The position numbers and the translations under genes were made by a program. Below the pieces are notes generated by a model, which worked only from the letters and a program-made list of their open reading frames with translations, was not told where the DNA came from and ran no database searches. Shown piece by piece: positions 20,821 through 29,915 of a DNA stretch of 64,000 nt. Origin of the DNA: Deltaproteobacteria bacterium (GTDB lineage Bacteria > Myxococcota_A > Polyangia > Polyangiales > Ga0077539); assembly GCA_016218725.1 (NCBI GenBank), contig JACRDB010000011.1:23418-87417 (forward strand), given 5' to 3'. The stretch's first letter is position 1. Each line of letters begins with the position of its first letter.

Positions 20821-23800
20821 CTACGGCGCCGGTGACGGGGAGAAGCGCAGGCGCGTGCCCGAGGACACCGCGGTGCACACGGCCCCGCCGCAGATGGCCA
20901 CGGCGTCGGTGCCGTCCTGGTTCTCGACGCCGACGGTGGAGTCCATCAACGGCGCGGTGACGGTCTGGTACAGGAAGTCAATGGTGCTGCCCATTTCATT
21001 CAAGACGATCTCGAAGGTGAAGGGACCGCCGCCCGACAGGTAGCGCACGTTGGGCCACTCGACCACGAAGTGCCGGTCGGGCATGGCCCCGGTGGTCACC
21101 ACGCAGACGCCCTCGGGGCCGGTGATCAGGTCGTCCCAGAGCGCGGCCACCATGGCGTTGGGCGTGGCGGCGTTGGGGATCGGGACGTTGGAGTACGTCG
21201 CGTCCCGGATGCCGTTGAGCCCGATCCAGCCGTTGGAGGTGACGTTCACCATGGGCGCCGCGGGCGCCCCCCAGTACCGGAACGTGAAGGGCAGCGGCAC
21301 CAGGTCCGCCGCGTCGTCCACGCTCGGGAAGAAGCGCATCGCCCCCGGGGCCGAGCAGGCGTTCACGTAGGTGACCCCCGCGGGCGTCGGGGCCTGGGTG
21401 TACGTCGGCCGGCTGCCCGGTGCCATGGTGGACACCGTCACCGTCACGTTCGGCGGCACCGGCGAGGCCCGGGTCTCTCCCAGGATGAAATACGTCCCGG
21501 GCCCCTGGCGGCTCACCCGCTGGGTGATCCCCGCCCCGCCGAAGGCCGGCGAGGCAGTGCAGCTCCCGATGGCGCTCGTCCGGACCCCGCACATCCCGTG
21601 GAGCGCCTGGAACATCTGCGCGCCGCTCGGGTTCGTGGTGGTGATCAGCACGTCCCGCTCCTCGGTGAGCGTGTAGCTCGCCGCCCAGTCGGTCCACATG
21701 GCCGCGGGCGTCGCCCCGGAGCCGCAGGGGGTCCCGTGGTCCGGCGTGTTGTCAAACGCCGCGATCGGGATCACCACCGCGGGCCCGTCGGGGCGCACCG
21801 CCACGGGCGTCCCGCAGGTGTCACCCATGAGCCTCACGCCCGGGTCGCTGGTGGTCACGATGAGCTGGATGGGGCCCGCGGGCGGCACCGTGCCGCTGGC
21901 CTCGCCCACCACGTAGTAGTCCCCGGCCATGAGCCCTCGGTAGCGCCGCGTGGCGGTGCCCCCGGTGGCCGCCACGCAGCCCCCGATGGGCGTGGCGCCC
22001 GCGCCGCAGGTGGCCTGGAGCTGCATGCGCGTGACGGTGCCCCCGCCCACCATGGTGAGCGTCACGTCCCGGGGCATCGCGAGGCGGAAATGGAAGACCC
22101 AGTCGGTCCAGTTGTCCAGCGGGCGCGTGCTCCCGCACGCGGTGCCATAGTCCGACGTGGTGTCAAAGCCACCCGACATGGCGATGGTCCCCGGGGCGCC
22201 GTCCGGGGTGACGTCCACCCCGGGGCAGGTGTCGCCCGGGAGGCGCACCCCCGGGGCCGTGGTGGTCACCGCCACCTGCACCCCGGCGGGCGCAGGGTTT
22301 CCCTCCAGGACGATGTAGTAATCCCCCGCGGCCAGGCCACGGTACCGCCGCGTCACCGCCGCGGAGCCCGCCACGCAGGGCCCGATGGCCCCGCTCGCCC
22401 CGCCGGTCATGCACGAGCCCTGGAGCTGCATCCGGAGGGTGGTGGCCCCGCCGGTGTTCGTCGCCGTGACCGTCACGTCCCGCGGCATCGCGAGGCGGAA
22501 ATGCAGCACCCAGTCGGTCCAGCCCTCCGGCCGCGTGGAGCTGCCGCAGACGGTGCCCACGTCCGCGTAGGCGTCAAAGCGCGAGGGGGTCACGGTCACC
22601 GGCGCCGTGTCCGGGGTGATGTCCTGCCCCGGGCAGGTGTCCCCCGGGAGGCGCATGCCGGGGTCCGTGAGCGTGGCCTGCACGGTCACGTCGCGCCCGG
22701 TCTGCTGCTTCACGATCAGGAAGTAGTTCCCCGCCTCCAGGCCCCGGAGGACCAGCCGCGCGGGCGTGGTGAAGAACGACACCTGCGCGCAGCCGCGCGG
22801 GACCTCCGAGGTGCTCACCCCGCAGGGGGCCCGCTGGAGCGCAATGACCACCCGCTCGCCGGTGACCCCCGCCATGGGCGTGGCCGTGATGGTCACGTTC
22901 CGCGTACCAGTGAGCGTCAGCGGGAGCACCGCGTCCGGCGACGGGGCGCCGGTGTCACACGACAGCGAGTAGTCGCTGAAGAAGCCCGCGTAGGACACCG
23001 TGTGCGGCATCCCGTCGTTCAGGTTGAAGGGCGACGGGGTCCCCGCCACCGGGCAGAGGTCCAGCGCCGGGGGCGTGGTGGGCATGCCCACCGTCAGCCG
23101 CAGCCGGAAGGGCCCCGGCGAGGTGCGCTGCACCAGCACGTACCAGGTCCCCGCGGCCAGCATCCGGAGCTGCAGCGACGGCGCCGTCGCCGGGAAGGTC
23201 GTCGCCCCGCGCCCGCAGCGCTCCTCGGTCATCACCGGGCACTGCCCCGCCAGCGCGATGGCCCCCGGGGTGCCGCTGCCCGTGTCGTCCGTCGCCAGCG
23301 CCACGGACTGCGGCGACGCGAGCCGGAACTGGAAGATCGCCGTGGGCCTGCCGGCCACCCCGCAGGAGATCATCGTGGAGGGCAGCCCCGTGGTGGAGCC
23401 GTTGGTGGTGTAGGTCCCGGGGCCCCCCACGGTGATCGCCGTGGCGGTCATGCAGCTCCCGTTGGCCGGGCGACACACCGTCGCGTCGGCGTAGTCCGCC
23501 AGGCCGTTGCAGTTGTTGTCCCGGCCGTCGTTGCAGACCTCCGCCGCGCCCGGGAACACCCTCGGGTCGCTGTCGTTGCAGTCCGTGCCGGGCATCCCCG
23601 TCGGCGTGCCGTCCGTCGTGCACGCTCGGTCCACGTAGCCGTCGCCGTCAAGGTCCCGCGGGGAGTGCACGCACCCCACCGCCACGTCACAATTATCCAG
23701 GGTGCACGTGTTGCGGTCGTCGCAGTCAATCTGGTTGTCCGGCCTGACGGGCGTGCAGCCCGTCGCCGCCACGGCCCCGGGGGCGCTCGGGTCGCACTGC

Positions 23801-24180
23801 TCCAACCCGTTGCACGCGTTGCGGTCCCCGCACATCGTGTGGTCCGGCACCCTCGCGCAGCTCCGGGCCGCCTCGTCGCAGGAGTCCCGCGTGCAACTGT
23901 GGTTGTCGTTGCACGGGTCCGTCCCGGCCTGGCAGCGCCCCGCCGCGCAGCGCTCCGCCCCGTCGCAGTAGCGCCCGTTGTCGCACTGCTCGTCCGTGGT
24001 GCATGCCGCCCCGTCCCCCATCGGGGCGCTGTCGGTCATCCCCCCGGTGTCCGGTGGCGCCGAGTCCTCCAGGGCGTCCGCCCCGGAGTCCTCCGCCGGG
24101 AGCGACCGACCGCTGCACCCGAAGAAGGGCGCAAGAAATGCGAAGAGCGCAACGATTGCGTAGCTGCGACGGACCTGCAT
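20821..24180 (-). CDS. 1119-residue repeat lipoprotein with MopE-like metal motif and nidogen-like C-terminus
   Basis: Lipoprotein signal MQVRRSYAIVALFAFLAPFFGC. Residues about 60-160 are Cys-rich (CDNGRYCDGAERC and similar). A MopE-type metal-binding motif follows (DGDGYVDRAC then DCNDSDPRVFPGAAEVC, about 170-230). Next are four related beta-sandwich modules of about 130-150 residues, each beginning near a DTCPGxDxTPD sequence and containing FHFRLAMPRDVTV and RRYRGLxAGDYY blocks. The last about 200 residues (from TYVNACSAPGAM) match the C-terminal module of the lipoprotein at 16405-17835. It starts 15 bp upstream of the FG-GAP gene on the same strand, so the two are probably co-transcribed. 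Role unknown; the architecture suggests a cell-surface protein. Confidence 0.88.
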   Translation of the reverse strand: MQVRRSYAIVALFAFLAPFFGCSGRSLPAEDSGADALEDSAPPDTGGMTDSAPMGDGAACTTDEQCDNGRYCDGAERCAAGRCQAGTDPCNDNHSCTRDSCDEAARSCARVPDHTMCGDRNACNGLEQCDPSAPGAVAATGCTPVRPDNQIDCDDRNTCTLDNCDVAVGCVHSPRDLDGDGYVDRACTTDGTPTGMPGTDCNDSDPRVFPGAAEVCNDGRDNNCNGLADYADATVCRPANGSCMTATAITVGGPGTYTTNGSTTGLPSTMISCGVAGRPTAIFQFRLASPQSVALATDDTGSGTPGAIALAGQCPVMTEERCGRGATTFPATAPSLQLRMLAAGTWYVLVQRTSPGPFRLRLTVGMPTTPPALDLCPVAGTPSPFNLNDGMPHTVSYAGFFSDYSLSCDTGAPSPDAVLPLTLTGTRNVTITATPMAGVTGERVVIALQRAPCGVSTSEVPRGCAQVSFFTTPARLVLRGLEAGNYFLIVKQQTGRDVTVQATLTDPGMRLPGDTCPGQDITPDTAPVTVTPSRFDAYADVGTVCGSSTRPEGWTDWVLHFRLAMPRDVTVTATNTGGATTLRMQLQGSCMTGGASGAIGPCVAGSAAVTRRYRGLAAGDYYIVLEGNPAPAGVQVAVTTTAPGVRLPGDTCPGVDVTPDGAPGTIAMSGGFDTTSDYGTACGSTRPLDNWTDWVFHFRLAMPRDVTLTMVGGGTVTRMQLQATCGAGATPIGGCVAATGGTATRRYRGLMAGDYYVVGEASGTVPPAGPIQLIVTTSDPGVRLMGDTCGTPVAVRPDGPAVVIPIAAFDNTPDHGTPCGSGATPAAMWTDWAASYTLTEERDVLITTTNPSGAQMFQALHGMCGVRTSAIGSCTASPAFGGAGITQRVSRQGPGTYFILGETRASPVPPNVTVTVSTMAPGSRPTYTQAPTPAGVTYVNACSAPGAMRFFPSVDDAADLVPLPFTFRYWGAPAAPMVNVTSNGWIGLNGIRDATYSNVPIPNAATPNAMVAALWDDLITGPEGVCVVTTGAMPDRHFVVEWPNVRYLSGGGPFTFEIVLNEMGSTIDFLYQTVTAPLMDSTVGVENQDGTDAVAICGGAVCTAVSSGTRLRFSPSPAP

Positions 24181-24277
24181 GAATGCCTGCCTTCAGGAGC
24201 CCAGGGAAGCCATCAAAGGGGGAGCCTACACCGGAATACCCCCGGACGGTACCCCGGCCCGGGACCGGCCGGGGACG

Positions 24278-24286
24278 TGCTATACT
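24278..24286 (+). promoter_or_regulatory. Extended -10 promoter element of the prepilin-like gene
   Basis: The sequence TGCTATACT fits an extended -10 (TGnTATAAT) with one mismatch. It lies 65 bp upstream of the ATG at 24352. There is no recognisable -35, which extended -10 promoters can lack. Inferred from sequence only. Confidence 0.4.
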
Positions 24287-24351
24287 GTGGGGGATGGCCG
24301 TGGGGCCCTCAGGCGGTCCCGGAGAGCCCCCACGGCGGGAGCGGTGCGCCC

Positions 24352-24969
24352 ATGTCCATGGATCGTCGGTCGGGTCACCTCCAGGAGGGCTTCACCCTGG
24401 TGGAGCTCATGATCGCCGTGGTGATCGTCGGGATCCTGTCCGCCGTGGCGATCCCTGCGTACTCCCGGTATCGCTACCGCGGCTGGGCCGTGGAGGCCAC
24501 GGAGGTGCTGGCGCAGATCGCCCACGCGCAAGAGGGCTACCGGGCGGAGTACAGCCACTACGCGGACGTCTCCCACGACCAGGACCTGTCGGGCAGCGGC
24601 GAGGGCACCGCCGGGGGCCTCCCCGGGGTCTGGTGGCCCACGCTGGGGGCGGCCACCAGCTCCAGCTCCGGGCGGGTGAACTTCTACACCTATGGGCCGG
24701 GCCTGCCCGCGGCCTGGAACCAGCTCGGGGTCCGGCCCAGGCAAATGGTGCGGTACTCCTTCCAGACCATCGCCGGCAACCCCGGGGTGGTCCCCGCCGT
24801 GGGCTCCCCCGGCGGCAGCCTCGGGTACACCTCCCTCCCGGATATCCAGCGGGGACCGTGGTAGTACGCCACCGCCGCCGGAGACCTGGACGGCGACGGG
24901 ATCTACGGCCGCTATGAGATCACCTCCCTGCGGCCCGGCATCAACATCATCGGCCAGGCCTACGAATAG
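24352..24969 (+). pseudogene. Type IV prepilin-like protein interrupted by an in-frame TAG
   Basis: From ATG 24352 (GGGAG site 10 bp upstream) the protein has a prepilin leader and helix: a short basic leader ending in Gly, then FTLVELMIAVVIVGILSAVA with the conserved Glu at mature position 5. The frame stays coding-like for 170 codons to ...IQRGPW. It is then cut by TAG at 24862-24864 and continues in the same frame for 34 codons (YATAAGDLDGDGIYGRYEIT...) to a normal TAG at 24967-24969. The continuation, with its DLDGDG segment, looks like a genuine pilin C-terminus. This is either a truncated functional pilin of 170 residues, a recent nonsense mutation, or a sequencing error. No other pilus genes are in the window. 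Confidence 0.8.
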
Positions 24970-24985
24970 GGATCACACACCCCCC

Positions 24986-26197
24986 ATGGCAACCTCCGAG
25001 GACGTGATCGCCCGCGTACAGCAGTACGCGGCGCGCAACTACAACCCCATCCCCGTCGTGCTGGAGCGCGGCGAGGGGGTCTGGGCCTGGGACCCCGAGG
25101 GGCGCCGGTACCTGGACATGCTCGGGGCCTACTCGGCCCTGAACCACGGGCACCGGCACCCCAGGGTCGTGCGCGCCGCCCACCGGCAGATCGACAAGAT
25201 CGCCGTGGTCGCCAGGGCATACTACACCGAGGAGCTCGGCCGCCTCGTCGAGTACCTGGCGAAGCTCACGGGCCTGGACCGCGTCCTCCCCATGAACTCC
25301 GGCGCCGAGGCCGTGGAGACCGCCCTCAAGGTGGCCCGCGCCTGGGGCCACAGGGTCAAGGGCGTCCCCCCGGGGGAGACCACCATCGTGGTGTGCGACA
25401 ACAACTTCCACGGGCGCACCACCACCATCGTGGGCTTCTCGTCGGAGGCGCCGTACCGCGAGCCCTTCGCCCCCGCCACGCCGGGCTTCGTGTCCATCCC
25501 GTACGGGGACCTCGCGGCCCTGGAGGCCGCCCTCACCGAGCGCGCCGTGGCCTTCCTGGTGGAGCCCATCCAGGGCGAAGGGGGGATCATCGTGCCGCCC
25601 GACGGGTACCTGCGCGAGGCCCGGAGGCTTTGCACCGAGCGCAACGCGCTCTTCATCGCCGACGAGGTGCAGACCGGCCTCGGGCGCACCGGGAGGCTCT
25701 TCGCCGTGGACCACGAGGACGTCAAGCCGGACCTCCTGGTGCTGGGCAAGGCCCTCGGTGGCGGCGTGCTGCCGGTGTCGGCGTGCGTGGGCCGGGCCGA
25801 GCCCATGGACGCCGTGCGCCCGGGCGAGCACGGGAGCACCTTCGGGGGCTCGCCCTTCGCCATGGCGGTGGCCCTCGCGGCGCTCCAGGTGGTGGTGGAC
25901 GACCGCCTCGCGGACAACGCCGCGGAGCTGGGGGCCTACACCCTGCAGCGGCTTCGCTCCCAGGGCCTGCCGGGCATCCGGGACGTCCGCGGCCGGGGGC
26001 TCCTCCTCGGCGTGGAGCTCGACCCCAGGGTCGGCGGCGCGGACCGGGTCTGCCACGAGCTGGCGCGCCGCGGCGTGCTCTGCAAGGGCACCCGGGAGCA
26101 CGTCCTGCGCATCGCCCCGCCGCTCATCATCGAGAGGGCCGAGCTGGACCCGGCGATTGATACGGTGCTGGACACCATCGACCTGCTGACGGGGTGA
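24986..26197 (+). CDS. rocD: Ornithine aminotransferase (class-III, PLP-dependent)
   Basis: 403 residues from ATG 24986, 16 bp after the interrupted pilin frame. The protein converts L-ornithine plus 2-oxoglutarate to glutamate-5-semialdehyde and glutamate. Family signs: LDMLGAYSALNHGHRHPRV, MNSGAEAVETALKVAR (100-118), NNFHGRTTTIVGFS (139-152), EPIQGEGGI (193-201), ADEVQTGLGRTG (225-236) and the PLP lysine K255 in LVLGKALGGG. The Asp-Glu pair and the arginine of GRTG fit ornithine rather than acetylornithine aminotransferase; confusion with ArgD is possible but less likely. No arginine pathway neighbours are present. Confidence 0.9.
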   Translation: MATSEDVIARVQQYAARNYNPIPVVLERGEGVWAWDPEGRRYLDMLGAYSALNHGHRHPRVVRAAHRQIDKIAVVARAYYTEELGRLVEYLAKLTGLDRVLPMNSGAEAVETALKVARAWGHRVKGVPPGETTIVVCDNNFHGRTTTIVGFSSEAPYREPFAPATPGFVSIPYGDLAALEAALTERAVAFLVEPIQGEGGIIVPPDGYLREARRLCTERNALFIADEVQTGLGRTGRLFAVDHEDVKPDLLVLGKALGGGVLPVSACVGRAEPMDAVRPGEHGSTFGGSPFAMAVALAALQVVVDDRLADNAAELGAYTLQRLRSQGLPGIRDVRGRGLLLGVELDPRVGGADRVCHELARRGVLCKGTREHVLRIAPPLIIERAELDPAIDTVLDTIDLLTG

Positions 26198-26240
26198 GAA
26201 AACCCTTTGCGGGCGTGGGCGTTCGGCTACACTGCCGCCC

Positions 26241-29200
26241 ATGCCCATGAAGTCAGTACTGGTCATCGGGTCAGGACCCGGCGCGGACCTCCCCCTCCAG
26301 GGCCACGGCGTCGCCCCTCGGCACGCGCAGCTCGCCTGGCGTGACGGGCTCTGGCTCCAGGACCTCGGCGCCGGCCGCACCACCGTGGACGGGCGGGTGC
26401 TCGCCCCCAACGAGGCCGTGCAGCTCGCGGGCTTCCACGCGCAGGTCCTCTGCGGCGCCAGCCCCGTGCCCCTCACCTCCCCGGAGGTCTCCAAGCTCTT
26501 CATCGATCGCTCGGCGCTCCGCGCGGACCAGCCCGGGGTGATCATCGTGGGCCGAGACCCGGCCAGGGCCCACGCGGTGATCACCCACCCCACGGTCTCC
26601 GGCGTGCACCTCCGGGTGGACCTGAACGGCCGCTCGGTCACGGACCTCCAGAGCAAGAGCGGGACCTTTGACCGCAACACCCAGCGGCTGCCGCCCAACA
26701 GCCCGGTCCCCATGGACCCTCAGGCGGGCTACTCCCTCGGCGCCGTGTGGGTGCCGTCGCAGGTGCTCATGGAGCTCGCCGGGGCCGCGCCCGGCAGCGC
26801 CGTCGGGGCCTTTGACGGCGGCTACGCCACCTCCCAGGGGGGGCCTGTGGCCCCCATCCAGCCACCCATCCAGCCCGTGGCGCCGCACACCTCGCAGCAC
26901 GGGTACAGCCAGCCCCCACGGCAGAGCGTGCCCCACGCCCCGGGTCCCGGTCCCGCGCCCGCGCCCGCCGCGCCGGTGCCGCAGCGCACCATGTTCGGGT
27001 CCTTTGATCTGGCCTCCATGGGGGCGGCCAAGCCCTTCGCGATCATCGGCCGCGCGCCGGAGTGCGACATCGTCCTGCCGTTCCCGCAGGTGTCGTCGCG
27101 GCACACGAGCATCATGCGCGCGCCGGACGGGGCCAACCTGATCATCGGCGACATGAAGAGCACCAACGGGACGTACGTCAACGGCCAGCGCCTGGCGCCC
27201 GGTCAGAACGTGACGGTGCCGCCCAAGACCCGGATCTTCGTGGGGCCCTACCAGCTCGTGGTGGACATCCTGAACAACGCCATCACGGCGTACGTCGAGC
27301 AGCAGCAGGACCAGCAGTTCCAGAGCGCGAACCTCGTGGAGATCGAGGCCCTGGACCTCTTCCTGGACGTGCCCGACCGGGACAAGCCCGGCACGCGCAA
27401 GGTGCTGCTCAACCACGTGACCTTCAAGGCCCTGCCCGGGGACCTGATCGCCCTGATGGGCCCCTCGGGCGCGGGCAAGACCACGCTCCTCACGGTGCTC
27501 AACGGGTACTTCCGGCCCTCGTCGGGGGAGGTGCGGGTCAACGGCGAGAACCTCTACGCCATCTACGACGCGCTCCGCGGGAGCATCGGGTACGTGCCCC
27601 AGGACGACCTCCTGCACCCGGAGCTCACGGTGCGCGAGGCCATCGCGTACTCCGCGCGCTTCCGCCTCCCGGCGGACTTCTCCGACGCGGAGATCGAGAA
27701 GCGCGTCCAGCAGACCATGAAGGACCTGTCGCTGGAGAACCTGGCCAACACGGTCATCGGCAGCCCCATCAAGAAGGTGCTCTCCGGCGGCCAGCGCAAG
27801 CGCGTGAACATCGCCCTGGAGCTGGTCACGGACCCCGCGCTGATGTTCCTCGACGAGCCCACCTCGGGCCTCGCCGCGGACGACACGGTGGCGCTCATCG
27901 ACCTCCTTTCCAACCTGGCCAAGCAGGGCGGCAAGACCATCATCGTGACGATCCACCAGCCCGCCCGCGAGGAGTACGAGAAGTTCAACCTCGCGTTCAT
28001 CATGGGCTTCGGCGGCGAGCCCGTGTACTACGGCCCCACGGGCAAGGCCAGCTACGACTTCTTCTCGCGCTTCAAGGGCGTGGCCATCGACAACCCTCGG
28101 GACATGTTCGACCAGCTCAAGGTCCGCGAGGAGGAGGCGCAGAAGTCCGGGCGCTTCCAGACCAAGGCCGAGGCGCGCCTCGGCGCCGCGCAGGAGTGGC
28201 GCCGGGAGTTCTTCCGCCCGGACAACACCACCTACCAGCAGATGTTCTCGGGCCGCCGGGAGCCCGGCAAGGCCGGCACCAGCCGCCCGCCCTCGCGGGT
28301 CAAGGTCCCGCTGGTGCGCCAGCTCGGGATCCTGCTCTCGCGCTACATCAAGATCAAGGCCCGGGACCGCGCGGGCCTGGCCATCATGCTGCTCCAGGCG
28401 CCCATCATCGGCGGCCTCCTCGGGATGGTCTTCCGGGACGCGCCGCCGATGCCCAACCTCTGGTGCCAGAACCAGGTCCTCGCGGCGGAGCGCGCCCTCC
28501 CCCCGCAGGCGATGGCCACCTGCGCCGCGGCGACGAACCCGAGCCGCTTCCCCAACGTGGAGGACCTGAAGGGCGCGATCTTCTTCCTCACCGTGGGCGC
28601 CCTCTGGTTCGGCGTGTCCAACGCCGCCCGGGAGATCGTCAGCGAGATCGCCATCTACCGCCGCGAGCGCATGGTGAGCCTGTCGATCTTCAACTACATG
28701 ATGTCCAAGTTCATCGTGCTGTCGGTGCTGTGCGTGGTGCAGTGCACGGTGCTCCTCGGGATCGTGAACCTCTCGCTCAACCTCGGCCACGGCTCCTGGG
28801 ACGGGTTCCTCCCGATGCTCGCGACGATGATCCTGTCGTCCATGTGCGCGGTGTCCCTGGGGCTCTTGATCTCCGCGGTGGTGCAGAGCTCCGAGGCGGC
28901 CATGGCGCTCACCCCCATCGCCCTGATCCCGCAGGTGGTCCTCGGCGGGCTCCTGGTCCCCATGACCAACCAGAAGTGGCTCAAGCTGGTGATGGCCCTC
29001 ATGCCGTCGCGCTGGAGCTTCGAGGGGGTCATCGGCGCCGAGCGGGAGACCCTGGAGCGCCCCTGGCAGATCCCCACGTGCGTCCAGAGCGCGGACGTGG
29101 CGGGCTTCGTCCAGCGCGGCGAGGGCTGGTTCTACAACTGCGCGGTGGAGGAGATCGCCTCCACGGCGTCGCGCCAGGGCGGCTGGGGCTTCTCCACCTG

Positions 29201-29297
29201 GGACTCGCCCTTCGTGGCCAACGGCGTGCTCACCTTCATGACCCTGGCCTTCCTGGGCGGCGTGGCCGGGCTCCTGCGCAAGCGCGACTCCGTATAA
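26241..29297 (+). CDS. ABCG-type ABC transporter with three N-terminal FHA domains
   Basis: 1018 residues. Three FHA-like domains precede the transporter: a degenerate one (about 4-80, with HAQLAWRDG and DLGAGRTTVDG), a second (about 98-165, GVIIVGRDPARAHAV and SGVHLRV) and a canonical third (about 265-345, IIGRAPECDIVLP, SSRHTSI and KSTNGTYVNG). A Pro-rich linker separates the second and third. The ATPase follows: Walker A GPSGAGKTT (about 407), signature LSGGQRKR (about 514) and Walker B LMFLDEPTSGLA (about 534). About six C-terminal membrane helices (about 710-1010) complete an ABC2/ABCG half-transporter. FHA domains bind phosphothreonine, so Ser/Thr-kinase control is inferred. The substrate is unknown. 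A TACACT box lies 8 bp before the ATG. Confidence 0.93.
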   Translation: MPMKSVLVIGSGPGADLPLQGHGVAPRHAQLAWRDGLWLQDLGAGRTTVDGRVLAPNEAVQLAGFHAQVLCGASPVPLTSPEVSKLFIDRSALRADQPGVIIVGRDPARAHAVITHPTVSGVHLRVDLNGRSVTDLQSKSGTFDRNTQRLPPNSPVPMDPQAGYSLGAVWVPSQVLMELAGAAPGSAVGAFDGGYATSQGGPVAPIQPPIQPVAPHTSQHGYSQPPRQSVPHAPGPGPAPAPAAPVPQRTMFGSFDLASMGAAKPFAIIGRAPECDIVLPFPQVSSRHTSIMRAPDGANLIIGDMKSTNGTYVNGQRLAPGQNVTVPPKTRIFVGPYQLVVDILNNAITAYVEQQQDQQFQSANLVEIEALDLFLDVPDRDKPGTRKVLLNHVTFKALPGDLIALMGPSGAGKTTLLTVLNGYFRPSSGEVRVNGENLYAIYDALRGSIGYVPQDDLLHPELTVREAIAYSARFRLPADFSDAEIEKRVQQTMKDLSLENLANTVIGSPIKKVLSGGQRKRVNIALELVTDPALMFLDEPTSGLAADDTVALIDLLSNLAKQGGKTIIVTIHQPAREEYEKFNLAFIMGFGGEPVYYGPTGKASYDFFSRFKGVAIDNPRDMFDQLKVREEEAQKSGRFQTKAEARLGAAQEWRREFFRPDNTTYQQMFSGRREPGKAGTSRPPSRVKVPLVRQLGILLSRYIKIKARDRAGLAIMLLQAPIIGGLLGMVFRDAPPMPNLWCQNQVLAAERALPPQAMATCAAATNPSRFPNVEDLKGAIFFLTVGALWFGVSNAAREIVSEIAIYRRERMVSLSIFNYMMSKFIVLSVLCVVQCTVLLGIVNLSLNLGHGSWDGFLPMLATMILSSMCAVSLGLLISAVVQSSEAAMALTPIALIPQVVLGGLLVPMTNQKWLKLVMALMPSRWSFEGVIGAERETLERPWQIPTCVQSADVAGFVQRGEGWFYNCAVEEIASTASRQGGWGFSTWDSPFVANGVLTFMTLAFLGGVAGLLRKRDSV

Positions 29298-29308
29298 GGC
29301 GCCCCGCG

Positions 29309-29848
29309 CTAGCGCCCCGCGTCCGCCGGCGCCACCGTGGGCCACTGGAGCGTGGGCATCGGGACCCGCTGCACGGCGGCGCCCGCGGCGTCCAGGAGCA
29401 CCTGCCGAGGGAAGGAGCTCTCCACGTGGAAGGGCACCTGGAGGTTGATGTCCTCACCGCCGACCTTGACGGTACCGTCGAGCCGGTAGGGCACCTGCTG
29501 GTTGAGCGCGGTCACCACGAGGATCCCCGGCAGGTCCCCCCAGGCGGCGGTGACGTCCGCGTCGATGGGCACGTCCACCTCCGAGGGGAGGCGCGTGGCG
29601 TTCGGGAGCTCGGTCTCCCCGAGGTCCCGGGCGGCCACGGTGACCCGTAGCTTGATGGAGCGCGCCGTGAGCCCCACGGCGTTGGTGTTGCGCACCACCA
29701 TGTGGGTGCGGAGGTGAAGCCCCGCGCTGGTGGCCTCCACGATGTCCACGCCGCGCACCGTCAGGCGAGGCAGCGTGGGCTTGCGGAAGAAGCCACAACC
29801 GAGGAGGGTGGAGAGAGCCAGGAGGAGGGTGGGGCGAAGGGTTCTCAC
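29309..29848 (-). CDS. LEA14-like (WHy-domain) lipoprotein
   Basis: 179 residues from GTG 29848. The lipoprotein signal ends LLGC. The rest, about 150 residues, has alternating beta strands with VRNTNAVGLTARSIKLRVTV and an Asn-rich turn, resembling the late-embryogenesis-abundant type 2 / WHy fold. Such periplasmic or surface lipoproteins have been linked to desiccation or stress tolerance, but function in bacteria is mostly unknown. It converges with the ABC transporter, with 11 bp between stops; a 10-bp palindrome (GCGCTAGCGC, 29306-29315) spans that junction. The start codon is GTG without a strong ribosome binding site. Confidence 0.75.
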   Translation of the reverse strand: MRTLRPTLLLALSTLLGCGFFRKPTLPRLTVRGVDIVEATSAGLHLRTHMVVRNTNAVGLTARSIKLRVTVAARDLGETELPNATRLPSEVDVPIDADVTAAWGDLPGILVVTALNQQVPYRLDGTVKVGGEDINLQVPFHVESSFPRQVLLDAAGAAVQRVPMPTLQWPTVAPADAGR

Positions 29849-29915
29849 GGCGCCGATGCGGGACAGTGTACCCCCGCGCCCGTGGATGCTCGGCGGAAAT
29901 CGGGAGCCGGGGCGC

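Noticed and set aside
21070..24864. Plus-strand open frame of 1264 codons
   Set aside because: Mostly antisense to the 1119-residue lipoprotein; only its end, from 24352, is the true prepilin-like gene.
24862..24864. TAG read as pyrrolysine or another recoded amino acid
   Set aside because: No pyrrolysine genes are visible and the codon context is ordinary; mutation, error or simple readthrough is more economical.
26271..29345. Minus-strand open frame of 1024 codons
   Set aside because: Antisense shadow of the FHA-ABC transporter with biased composition.
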